Assembly: GCA_964358485.1 (NCBI GenBank)
Contig: CAYHPY010000069.1
Location: forward strand, 1-19,542
Direction: 5' to 3'
DNA length: 19,542 bases
From: CAYHPY01 sp964358485
GTDB taxonomy: Bacteria; Elusimicrobiota; Elusimicrobia; UBA1565; UBA9628
Below the pieces are notes generated by a model. It saw nothing but the letters and a program-made list of their open reading frames with translations. It was not told where the DNA came from and did not search any database. Positions 7,482 to 13,896 of this stretch are shown piece after piece. How positions within the stretch are numbered: position 1 is the first letter of the stretch; each line of letters starts with the position of its first letter. Position numbers and translations under genes: made by a program.

Positions 7482-7525
7482 CCTCCTATGGGTCTTAAGG
7501 CCTAATGGCTGATGGGACTATTGTA
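7482..7525 (-). promoter_or_regulatory. Leader of the protease gene: candidate -10 and strong Shine-Dalgarno
   Basis: On the minus strand a TACAAT hexamer (7520-7525) could be a -10 box, giving a leader of roughly 35-40 bases that ends with AGGAGG (7482-7487) five bases before the ATG. No clear -35 was found. One copy of the 15-base repeat (7491-7505) lies inside the predicted leader. Confidence 0.4.
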
Positions 7526-7584
7526 GTAGGTCCTTTGGGCTAGAACAGGGTCTTTGGGCCCAGGCGTTTCTGGGCCTAAAGACC
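7491..7584. repeat. Cluster of four 15-base GGTCTTTGGGCCCAG-like repeats with a 15-bp hairpin
   Basis: Three direct copies, GGTCTTAAGGCCTAA (7491-7505), GGTCCTTTGGGCTAG (7529-7543) and GGTCTTTGGGCCCAG (7549-7563), are followed by an inverted copy CTGGGCCTAAAGACC (7570-7584). The last two form a 15-bp stem with one G-T pair and a 6-base loop. A further inverted pair, ATGGGAC (7512-7518) and GTCCCAT (7588-7594), encloses the block. It sits between divergent genes and overlaps or abuts both candidate promoters, so a multi-site operator is plausible; a genome-wide REP-like element is the alternative. Confidence 0.7.
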
Positions 7585-7594
7585 TGGGTCCCAT

Positions 7595-7609
7595 GCCGCC
7601 GCAGGCGGC
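7595..7609. repeat. Short inverted repeat GCCGCC/GGCGGC
   Basis: A 6-bp perfect inverted repeat with a GCA loop lies between the 15-base repeat cluster and the plus-strand -10 box. A T-run (7622-7627) follows 12 bases later, too far for a standard intrinsic terminator. Its role is unknown. Confidence 0.35.
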
Positions 7610-7643
7610 CCGTTTGGCCCATTTTTTCTTGATAGTTCCGTTC

Positions 7644-7655
7644 TATAATTCTTTC
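7644..7655 (+). promoter_or_regulatory. Consensus -10 box placing the transcript start at the ATG (leaderless)
   Basis: TATAAT at 7644-7649 is followed by six bases and the ATG at 7656, so the usual start point, seven bases after the hexamer, is the A of the ATG. No Shine-Dalgarno is present. The -35 region is only T-rich (around 7621-7626); TTGATA at 7629-7634 is too close to pair with it. Confidence 0.6.
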
Positions 7656-8267
7656 ATGAATATTTTTTCTATTTCTTTTTCCGTTGTTCTTTCCGTCGCC
7701 GGAACTTCGTTTGCCGCCTCGGCACCGAGAATCTCCTTGTCCGGAACGCGGACAAAATTGTCGTCCTCATCCCTGTCCGGCGCCGCTCCGTCATTTCGGA
7801 GCGGGGCGCCGTCCATGGCCAAGTTCCATGCCCCCGGTTCGGACCTCGGCAGCCTTGGAACTTCCCTCACCCCCATTTTGAACTCGGCCTCCTCCCCGAT
7901 GGGAGCGGAAGCCGATTCCAACAACGGCCGCCGAATCGCCGATCTGGTGGAGGGCTCCCGTTCCGTTTCCGAGGAAGCCGTGTGGGCCGATTCCGCCCTC
8001 GGCTCCTTGTCCGCCGTCCCTTCCAGCCTGGCGGCGCCCGGATCGGATTCTCGCAAGCCCGCGGCGGGCCCCGAGTCCCCCAAGACCGGAAAGGACGATT
8101 CCGAGAAGCCGTCCAAGTGGAGCCGGGTCGCAGACGCTTTGGCGATTCTGACCATCGTCGCCGGCGGGATCGCGGGCTGGGCGATGATCGCCTACATGTT
8201 CTCCAATCTCGGCCCGGTGTCCTTCGATCCGGCCGCGATGGACCCCTTCGGAAACAGCGGCTTCTGA
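7656..8267 (+). CDS. Exported Ser/Ala/Pro-rich protein with C-terminal membrane helix, unknown function
   Basis: I do not recognise this 203-residue protein. It has a signal peptide (residues 1 to about 20-22, ending SFAASA), then about 130 residues of low-complexity Ser/Ala/Pro/Gly sequence with no cysteines, a charged stretch (about 141-158) and one strong transmembrane helix (about 159-182). A 20-residue tail rich in Pro, Asp and Gly ends it. The likely topology is a mostly extracytoplasmic disordered region tethered by the C-terminal helix. The ATG is chosen because the -10 box is six bases upstream and the signal peptide starts there; the open frame extends further upstream without signal-like sequence. 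The T-rich 5' end differs from the G+C-rich body. It may share the repeat-bearing regulatory region with the protease. Confidence 0.6.
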   Translation: MNIFSISFSVVLSVAGTSFAASAPRISLSGTRTKLSSSSLSGAAPSFRSGAPSMAKFHAPGSDLGSLGTSLTPILNSASSPMGAEADSNNGRRIADLVEGSRSVSEEAVWADSALGSLSAVPSSLAAPGSDSRKPAAGPESPKTGKDDSEKPSKWSRVADALAILTIVAGGIAGWAMIAYMFSNLGPVSFDPAAMDPFGNSGF

Positions 8268-8268
8268 G

Positions 8269-8297
8269 TTGACGGTTCCCGTCGGGAAAGCTAAAAT
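8269..8297 (+). promoter_or_regulatory. Sigma70-type promoter of the ccsA-hemA operon, leaderless
   Basis: TTGACG (8269-8274), a 17-base spacer and TAAAAT (8292-8297) are followed by six bases and the ATG at 8304, exactly seven bases after the -10. No Shine-Dalgarno is possible in so short a leader. The spacer contains the inverted repeat TTCCC-GTC-GGGAA (8276-8288), a possible operator between the two boxes. The -35 starts immediately after the preceding gene's stop. Confidence 0.7.
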
Positions 8298-8303
8298 CCC
8301 TCC

Positions 8304-9152
8304 ATGGAGTTGATTCTCGCCAAGGCCGCCTTGGCGGGCTATGTTGCCGCCTGCGTCCTGGCCGTTCTATACCTATTTTCCAAGCAGGAACGCTGGAGCC
8401 TGGGGATGTTCCGGCTGATGTCGGCGGGCCTGGCGTGCCACCTGCTCTCCTTCGGCTTCCGCCTGGCCGCCTTCTGGGCGTTTCCCGAGAACCGGTTCTT
8501 CCTCCCGGTCTACTCCTTTTACGGAGCGTTGTCCTACATGGCGATGGCGGTGGCTTTTGTGTTTTTCGTCGTGGAACGGGCCCACCACCTGGGGATCATG
8601 GGGGCCTTCGTCCTGCCCTGGACCGTGGCGGGCCTGGGCGGAGCCGTGATTCTGGCCGACCCGGCGGCCGCGGCGCTGGCGCCGGCGCTGCGGAGCTACT
8701 GGCTCAACATCCACCCCGTGGTGATCATGACGGCCTACGCGGCGTTTTCCAACGCTTTCGGGGTCGGCCTTGCCCTGCTGGTCCAGGAACGGCAGATCAA
8801 ATCCCGCAAACCGACCGAGCTTTGCTACCGCCTCCCTTCCCTGGAGGAGCTCGACAACCTCAACTCCCGGATCATCGTCTGGGCCCTTCCGGTATTGGCC
8901 GGCGGGATCGTGATGGGGGGAATTTGGGCGCATCACGCCTGGGGCCGCTTCTGGAACTGGGACATCAAGGAAACCTGGGCGCTGATTACCGCCCTGATTT
9001 ACGGGCTACACGTCTACTTGCGCCGCTACTCGGGCATACGGGGCCGGAGATCGGTTTATCTTTCCATGGTCGGCTTTGCCTGCGTGCTGTTCTCGTTTTT
9101 CGTGGTGAATCATCTCAGCGAGCTGCACGGCTATCTGACGGGGAGAGGTTGA
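8304..9152 (+). CDS. ccsA: Cytochrome c biogenesis protein, CcsA/ResC (HemX-like) family
   Basis: Polytopic inner-membrane protein of 282 residues with about eight predicted helices. The tryptophan-rich heme-handling signature WGRFWNWD (213-220) is followed by KETWALITALIYGLHVYLRR. Candidate heme-ligand or conserved His are His137, His210/211, His236 and His270. In System II cytochrome c maturation, CcsA-type proteins with CcsB deliver heme to apocytochromes outside the membrane. The next gene is hemA, with a one-base overlap (TGATG); ccsA/hemX next to hemA is a recurring arrangement. Six or more heme-binding CXXCH sites are encoded just downstream. No ccsB partner lies in this window. HemX, which affects HemA level, is the alternative name for the same fold. 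Confidence 0.83.
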   Translation: MELILAKAALAGYVAACVLAVLYLFSKQERWSLGMFRLMSAGLACHLLSFGFRLAAFWAFPENRFFLPVYSFYGALSYMAMAVAFVFFVVERAHHLGIMGAFVLPWTVAGLGGAVILADPAAAALAPALRSYWLNIHPVVIMTAYAAFSNAFGVGLALLVQERQIKSRKPTELCYRLPSLEELDNLNSRIIVWALPVLAGGIVMGGIWAHHAWGRFWNWDIKETWALITALIYGLHVYLRRYSGIRGRRSVYLSMVGFACVLFSFFVVNHLSELHGYLTGRG

Positions 9153-10204
9153 TGCAGTTCAGCCTGGCCGGGCTGAGCCACAAAAAGGCCCCGCTGGAGA
9201 CCCGCGAGAGCCTGGCCGCCGTCGGCGTGGAAGGCGCGCTGGCCGCCTTCAAGCGGGAGGGCTGCGGGGAGGCGGTGGTGCTTTCCACCTGCAACCGTTT
9301 CGAGGTTTATCTGGCGGGAAACGGGACCGCCAGGACCCCGGCCTGGACCCTGCAGTTGCTGGAGAAGCTCTGCGGCCGGCCCCTTGGCGCGCACGCCTAC
9401 CAGCACTCGGGCCCGGACGCGGTGCGCCACCTTCTGGAGGTCGCGGCGGGGCTGGATTCCCTGGTCGTCGGGGAAACGGAAATCCTGGGGCAGGTGAAGA
9501 CGGCCTACGAGGTCGCCCGCGCCCAAGGCATGACCGGCAAGGCCGCCAACGTTTTGTTCCAGCGGGCGATTTACGTGGGAAAGCGCGTGCGTTCGGACAC
9601 CGAAATCGCCGTCGGGCAAACCTCGGTGGCCTCGGTGGCCGTGGAATTGGCCGGTAGTATTTTCGGTAGCCTGAAGCAGAGCCAAGTCCTGATCCTGGGC
9701 GCTGGCGCGATGGCCGAATTGGCCGGCCGCCATTTTCTGAGCCGCAAGGCCGCGACCGTGACCGTTGCCAATCGCACCCTGGAGCGCGGCCGGGAACTGG
9801 CCGAACGCCTCCACTCCCGCTGCGTGGCCTGGGAGGCCTTTCCGGACGAGCTCCAGCGGGCGGACGTCGTGCTCTGCTCCACGGGATCCCCGATTCCCGT
9901 GGTGACCCGGGAGATGGTCGCCCGGGCTCTGGAAGGCCGCCGTGGACGCTCCCTATTCCTTATAGATATCGCCATGCCCCGGGACGTGGAGGAGGGAGTG
10001 CACGGCCTGGAGCAGGTGTACCTTTACCGGCTTGAGGACCTGGAGAGCATCGTGGCCGAAAATCTAAAATCGCGCGCCGGAGAGATCGCCAAGGCCCGGG
10101 CGCTGGTCCAGGAAAAGGCCGAGGAGTTGGCCCGCTGGATCGACTCCGTGGGGGCGGGCAAGGAAATCAGCCTGCGCCACGCCTCCGAAGGCAGCCCTGC
10201 GTGA
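9152..10204 (+). CDS. hemA: Glutamyl-tRNA reductase (short C-terminus)
   Basis: First committed step of C5 tetrapyrrole synthesis: NADPH reduction of glutamyl-tRNA to glutamate-1-semialdehyde. Visible motifs are GLSHKKAPLETRE (7-19), the catalytic Cys47 in STCNRFEVY, GLDSLVVGETEILGQVK (100-116) and the NADP-binding ILGAGAMAE (181-189). At 350 residues it is clearly shorter than common HemA (about 410-450). The sequence stops soon after the long spinal helix (about 310-335), so most of the C-terminal dimerisation domain is missing. GAGAGG lies a few bases before the ATG. It overlaps ccsA by one base and the next gene by four (GTGA), so the short end is not an obvious frameshift. Catalytic residues are intact. 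Confidence 0.93.
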   Translation: MQFSLAGLSHKKAPLETRESLAAVGVEGALAAFKREGCGEAVVLSTCNRFEVYLAGNGTARTPAWTLQLLEKLCGRPLGAHAYQHSGPDAVRHLLEVAAGLDSLVVGETEILGQVKTAYEVARAQGMTGKAANVLFQRAIYVGKRVRSDTEIAVGQTSVASVAVELAGSIFGSLKQSQVLILGAGAMAELAGRHFLSRKAATVTVANRTLERGRELAERLHSRCVAWEAFPDELQRADVVLCSTGSPIPVVTREMVARALEGRRGRSLFLIDIAMPRDVEEGVHGLEQVYLYRLEDLESIVAENLKSRAGEIAKARALVQEKAEELARWIDSVGAGKEISLRHASEGSPA

Positions 10205-11118
10205 AACTCGTCCTGGCGCTAATGCTTGCCGCCGCGTGGGGCAAGGAGGCCGCCCCTCCATACGCCGTCCTGCTCCTGGCCCATGGGGGGGACGCCCAGT
10301 GGAATCATGAAGTGGAGGAGGTCGGGCGCGGGCTTCGCGCGAAAGTCCCGGTGGAAATCGCCTTCGGCATGGCCGATCACGCCGCCATCTCGCAAGCCAT
10401 CCGCAAACTGGAGGAACGCTCCCCGTCCAAAATCGTGGCCGTCCCGCTCTTCGTGAATTCGCAGTCCGAGGTCATGGACCAGACGCGTTTCGTCCTGGGC
10501 CTGCGGGCCGAGCCCTCGAAAACCCTGGGAGACGCCCTTGGGGCCAGGCAAGAGGCTCACGCGGGGCACCCGGGAGCGGGGGCCCACGCGCATTCCTTCT
10601 CGACCGAGCGCGTCAAGATCCGGTCTCCTTTCGTTCTGACCCCCGCCTTGGACGAACATCCCGTCGTCCTGGACATCCTGGCGGAGCGGGCCAAGGCTCT
10701 GAGCAAGGACCCGTCGCGGGAGGTCGTTTTGCTGGTCGGACACGGCCCGGTGGACGAAAGGGCCAACCGGGCCCGGAACCGGACGATCGGGAATCTTTGC
10801 GCCGAACTGCGCAAGCGCGGCGGCTACCGGGCAGTTCGAGGCGCCACCTTGCGCGACGACGCGCCCCCTTCGGTGCGGGCCAAGGCCGTTCGGGATTTGC
10901 GCGAACTGGTTTCCCGCTCTTCGCTCGACGGGCGGGTGCTTGTGGTTCCGTACTTGATGGCCAGGGGCGGAATCGAGCGCAAGGTGGAGGAGGCGCTCAA
11001 GGGCCTGAAATTCACCTGGGACGCCACGACCCTGATGCCCCATCCCGCGGTCGCGCGATGGGTGGAGGAATCGGCCGCGGCCGGTTCCAGGAAGGAAGAC
11101 ATGAGGAGATTCCGATGA
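10201..11118 (+). CDS. CbiX/SirB-like chelatase-family protein with putative signal peptide
   Basis: A 305-residue protein with two repeats of the class II chelatase fold. Repeat 1 has LLLAHGGDAQWN (24-35, His28) and VAVPLFVNSQSEV (79-91). Repeat 2 has VLLVGHGPVDERANR (176-190, His181) and VLVVPYLMARGGIERKV (246-262). SirB/CbiX enzymes insert Co or Fe into sirohydrochlorin, using a second His after the PLF/L strand; here those positions read SQSE and GGIE. A His-rich linker (His120, 123, 129, 131) joins the repeats. The N-terminus (MKLVLALMLAAAWG) resembles a short signal peptide, unexpected for a cytosolic chelatase. The GTG start overlaps hemA by four bases and the end overlaps sodC by four. 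Family membership is likely; catalysis is uncertain, and metal or tetrapyrrole binding in the periplasm is an inference. Confidence 0.7.
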   Translation: MKLVLALMLAAAWGKEAAPPYAVLLLAHGGDAQWNHEVEEVGRGLRAKVPVEIAFGMADHAAISQAIRKLEERSPSKIVAVPLFVNSQSEVMDQTRFVLGLRAEPSKTLGDALGARQEAHAGHPGAGAHAHSFSTERVKIRSPFVLTPALDEHPVVLDILAERAKALSKDPSREVVLLVGHGPVDERANRARNRTIGNLCAELRKRGGYRAVRGATLRDDAPPSVRAKAVRDLRELVSRSSLDGRVLVVPYLMARGGIERKVEEALKGLKFTWDATTLMPHPAVARWVEESAAAGSRKEDMRRFR

Positions 11119-11633
11119 GATTGATGCTTCTGTTTGCGGCGGCGCTGGCGGCGGGCCGGGCGGGAGCCGAGACCGGGGTCGCGGCCGTTAAAGGAACAGC
11201 GGAAGGATCTTCGATTTTCGGGACCGTCCGCTTCTCTGATTCCAAGGAAGGGCTGAAGGTGACGGCGGTCCTGGCGGGCCTGCCTCCCGGGACCCACGGC
11301 TTTCACATCCACGAGTTCGGCTCCTGCGCTGATGCCGGGAAGGCGGCCGGCGCCCATTACAACCCCAAGGGCGCCCCGCACGGCTCGGCGGTCCAACACG
11401 GCATCAAGAAGGCCCACGCCGGGGACCTCGGCAACGTCATCGCCGGGGCGGACGGCAAGGCCGCACTCGAGGTCGTGGTCAAGAAATTATCCCTGGCCTC
11501 CGGCAAGGCCTCCGTGGGCGGGCGTGCGGTCATCGTTCATGAAAAAGCCGACGACTTCGGCCAGCCGGCGGGAAACGCCGGCGGCCGCATCGCCTGCGGG
11601 ATGATCGCGTTGGCCGCGCCGGCGGCCCCTTGA
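11115..11633 (+). CDS. sodC: Cu,Zn superoxide dismutase, exported
   Basis: Dismutes superoxide outside the cytoplasm. The 172-residue precursor has a signal peptide (about 1-18, cleavage after GRAGA). All metal ligands are present: His64 and His66 (HIH), bridging His81 (GAHYNP), His89, His101 and Asp104 (HAGDLGN) and His142 (VIVHEK). Cys71 and Cys161 form the expected disulfide and Arg158 matches the substrate-guiding Arg. The start is the ATG at 11115: it overlaps the previous stop as ATGA and has AGGAG at 11104-11108, six bases upstream. It is the last gene of the heme operon and lies 54 bases before the Rieske gene, consistent with protecting an extracytoplasmic electron-transfer chain. 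Confidence 0.94.
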   Translation: MRLMLLFAAALAAGRAGAETGVAAVKGTAEGSSIFGTVRFSDSKEGLKVTAVLAGLPPGTHGFHIHEFGSCADAGKAAGAHYNPKGAPHGSAVQHGIKKAHAGDLGNVIAGADGKAALEVVVKKLSLASGKASVGGRAVIVHEKADDFGQPAGNAGGRIACGMIALAAPAAP

Positions 11634-11643
11634 GAGGCCGGAT

Positions 11644-11672
11644 TTGACAAGCTCGGGGCGATAATGTTAATT
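11644..11672 (+). promoter_or_regulatory. Candidate promoter of the Rieske/cytochrome b operon
   Basis: A perfect -35, TTGACA (11644-11649), begins 10 bases after the sodC stop. Possible -10 boxes are GTTAAT (16-base spacer, 11666-11671) or TTAATT (17-base spacer, 11667-11672). Either gives a leader of about 9-10 bases without a Shine-Dalgarno before the ATG at 11688. TAAAAT directly abuts that ATG and is too close to act as its -10. Confidence 0.5.
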
Positions 11673-11687
11673 TCTCCCCGCTAAAAT

Positions 11688-12233
11688 ATGGCAGAATCCG
11701 AACAGTCCCCAGCGGCTCCCGCACCGGCGGCCAAGCCGACCGCCAAGCCCGCGGCGGCCATGAACCGGGCCGATTTCCTGCTCGCGGGCTGGGGGTTGCT
11801 GGCGGGCTTTATCGGGGCTTTTTCAGCGGCTTCCGCGCGCTTTTTCTTTCCCAACGTCATCTACGAGCCTTCCCAGAAATTCAACGCCGGCCCGGCGCTC
11901 AGCTTCGACATCGGCGTGTCCACCAAGTGGCTCAGCGAACAACGCGTGTGGATCATTCGCACCGAAAAAGGCTTCTACGCCCTCTGGGCCCGCTGCACCC
12001 ATCTGGGCTGCACCCCGAACTGGTTCTCGGACCAGAACCGTTTCAAGTGCCCGTGCCACGGCTCCAATTTCACCCAGGGCGGGGACGTGATCGCGGGCCC
12101 CGCGCCCCAGCCGCTGCTGCGCGCCAAGATCGAACTCGCCAAGACCGGAGATCTGATCGTGGACAAGGCCTTCCTGCAGAACAAGCCCGGCACCAGGGAC
12201 CAGAACCCGTTTTTCGTGGAGTACACGGCTTAA
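11688..12233 (+). CDS. petA: Rieske [2Fe-2S] protein of a cytochrome bc-type complex
   Basis: Carries electrons from quinol to cytochrome c in the quinol oxidoreductase. The 181-residue protein has a Pro/Ala/Lys-rich N-terminus (1-25), one membrane anchor (about 28-52) and a soluble Rieske domain with CTHLGC (Cys103, His105, Cys108) and CPCHGS (Cys121, Cys123, His124), giving the 2 Cys + 2 His cluster ligands plus the disulfide pair. GPAPQPL (137-143) is the conserved Pro loop. There is no classical twin-arginine pair before the helix (NRADF), so the export route is unclear. Three bases separate its stop from the cytochrome b ATG. Confidence 0.92.
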   Translation: MAESEQSPAAPAPAAKPTAKPAAAMNRADFLLAGWGLLAGFIGAFSAASARFFFPNVIYEPSQKFNAGPALSFDIGVSTKWLSEQRVWIIRTEKGFYALWARCTHLGCTPNWFSDQNRFKCPCHGSNFTQGGDVIAGPAPQPLLRAKIELAKTGDLIVDKAFLQNKPGTRDQNPFFVEYTA

Positions 12234-12236
12234 GCC

Positions 12237-13895
12237 ATGCTTCCCGCCCTCGACGTCGAGAAAATCAAGAAAGAGATCATCGACTCCCAACTCTGGCGGA
12301 GCGTCTTCCGCGGCGGAGTCTGGAAGGACACCCCGCGCGACCGAGCCGCCCACATCATCGGCAACGTCTGGCTCCACCTTCATCCCGTTAAAATCCGCAA
12401 GCGCGCCCTGGAATGGACCTTCACCTGGGGGTTGGGCGGGATTTCCTTCGCTCTCTATCTGATCCTGACCCTGACGGGCGTGCTGCTGATGTTCTATTAC
12501 CGCCCGACCATCGACCTGGCCTACCGCGACATCAAGGACCTCGCCTTCGCGATCACGCTCGGAAAATTCATGCGCAACGCCCACCGGTGGGCGGCCCAGG
12601 CCATGGTCCTTTTCGTCATCCTGCACATGGTCCGCGTCTTTTTGACCGGTTCCTATAAAAAGCCCAGGGAGTTCAACTGGGGCGTCGGGGTGCTGCTGCT
12701 CAGCTTGACCCTCTTCCTCTCCTTCACCGGCTATCTGCTGCCCTGGGACCAGCTGGCCATTTGGGCCGTGACCGTCGGCACCAACATGGCCGGAGCCACA
12801 CCGGTGATCGGCAATGAAGGGCCCTTCGGGGCCTTGGTCGGGGCCCGAATCAACAATGACATCCGCTTCATGCTTTTGGGCGGGACCATGGTCGGTGAGA
12901 ACACCCTCCTGAGATTTTACGTCATGCACTGCGTCGCCGTGCCCCTGGTCGTCGGCGCCCTTCTGATCCTCCACTTCTGGCGCATCCGCAAGGACACTTT
13001 CTCGGCGGCTCCGTACGAGCCCAACGAGGAAAAGCTCGAGGTTTGGCCGCATCTGGTCAAGCGGGAATACATCGCCGCGGCGGCGACGACCCTGTTCATC
13101 ATGATCTGGAGCATCTGGATCGACGCGCCCTTGGAGGTCCTCGCCAACCCGAACGTGACCAGCAATCCCTCCAAGGCCCCCTGGTATTTCGTCGGCCTGC
13201 AGGAGCTTCTGGTTTATTTCGACCCGTGGATCGCGGGGGTGGTCATCCCGAACCTGATCATCGTCGGCCTGATCGCCATTCCCTATATCGACACCAACCC
13301 CAAGGGCGTCGGCTACTACGCCTGGAGCGAACGGCCCTTCGCCAACGCGCTCTTCATGCTGGGGATCGTCATGTGGTTCGCGCTGATTTTCATCGGGTAT
13401 TATTGCCGCGGGCCGAATTACATGTGGTACTGGCCCTGGGAGTCCTGGCTGCTGCAGAAGGCGGCGCCGCCGCCGACCTGGAGCGTGTTCGGCCCGAAAG
13501 ACGCCGCGGTCCTGCCGCTGTGGCTGGGCGTCCCCGTGGTCGGGGCGTTCCTGGGGGCCAGCATGATGCTGCCCAAGCTGATCCAGAAGGAAATCGACGG
13601 AGCCAAGGCCCAACTGGGCTTTCTCGGGGCGATGGCCCTGGTTTCGGCGGCGGCCTGCCTGGGGTGGAAACTGCCGCTCCTGCAGGCGGTCTACCTGATC
13701 TTCTTCTCGTACCTCTATTTCTATTTCGGGTTTCTGATGCCCCAGAAGCACATCCGCTCCCTGGATTGGGCGCGGTATTTGACGACGATGTTCCTGGTCG
13801 TGACCACGATGGGTGTCCTGTTGAAGATGGGCGCGCGCCTGGCCTTCAACATCAAGTACGTTCTGACCTTGCCGCAATTTAATCTGAACTTTTGA
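12237..13895 (+). CDS. petB: Cytochrome b, fused b6/subunit IV type with extra C-terminal helices
   Basis: Diheme membrane subunit that oxidises quinol. Helix B carries His116 and His130 and helix D carries His231 and His246; the 14 residues between the latter pair match b6-type rather than mitochondrial-type cytochrome b. LHMVRVFLTGSYKKPREFNW (129-148) is diagnostic. The second half has KAPWYFVGLQELLVYF (313-328), standing for the PEWY region of subunit IV. At 552 residues it exceeds a fused cytochrome b (about 400). After the canonical helices come a Trp-rich segment (PNYMWYWPWESW), a hydrophobic helix, and a tail of about three more helices (roughly 495-540). An N-terminal soluble extension of about 55 residues is also present. 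No SD is obvious; coupling to the Rieske gene is likely. Confidence 0.92.
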   Translation: MLPALDVEKIKKEIIDSQLWRSVFRGGVWKDTPRDRAAHIIGNVWLHLHPVKIRKRALEWTFTWGLGGISFALYLILTLTGVLLMFYYRPTIDLAYRDIKDLAFAITLGKFMRNAHRWAAQAMVLFVILHMVRVFLTGSYKKPREFNWGVGVLLLSLTLFLSFTGYLLPWDQLAIWAVTVGTNMAGATPVIGNEGPFGALVGARINNDIRFMLLGGTMVGENTLLRFYVMHCVAVPLVVGALLILHFWRIRKDTFSAAPYEPNEEKLEVWPHLVKREYIAAAATTLFIMIWSIWIDAPLEVLANPNVTSNPSKAPWYFVGLQELLVYFDPWIAGVVIPNLIIVGLIAIPYIDTNPKGVGYYAWSERPFANALFMLGIVMWFALIFIGYYCRGPNYMWYWPWESWLLQKAAPPPTWSVFGPKDAAVLPLWLGVPVVGAFLGASMMLPKLIQKEIDGAKAQLGFLGAMALVSAAACLGWKLPLLQAVYLIFFSYLYFYFGFLMPQKHIRSLDWARYLTTMFLVVTTMGVLLKMGARLAFNIKYVLTLPQFNLNF

Positions 13896-13896
13896 C

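Noticed and set aside
7491..7584. A CRISPR array
   Set aside because: Only three direct copies with unequal spacings of 38 and 20 bases, diverged sequence and an inverted copy; no cas genes.
7595..7627. A rho-independent terminator formed by GCCGCC/GGCGGC plus the T-run
   Set aside because: The T-run starts 12 bases after the stem, and there is no upstream plus-strand gene to terminate; the stem is only 6 bp.
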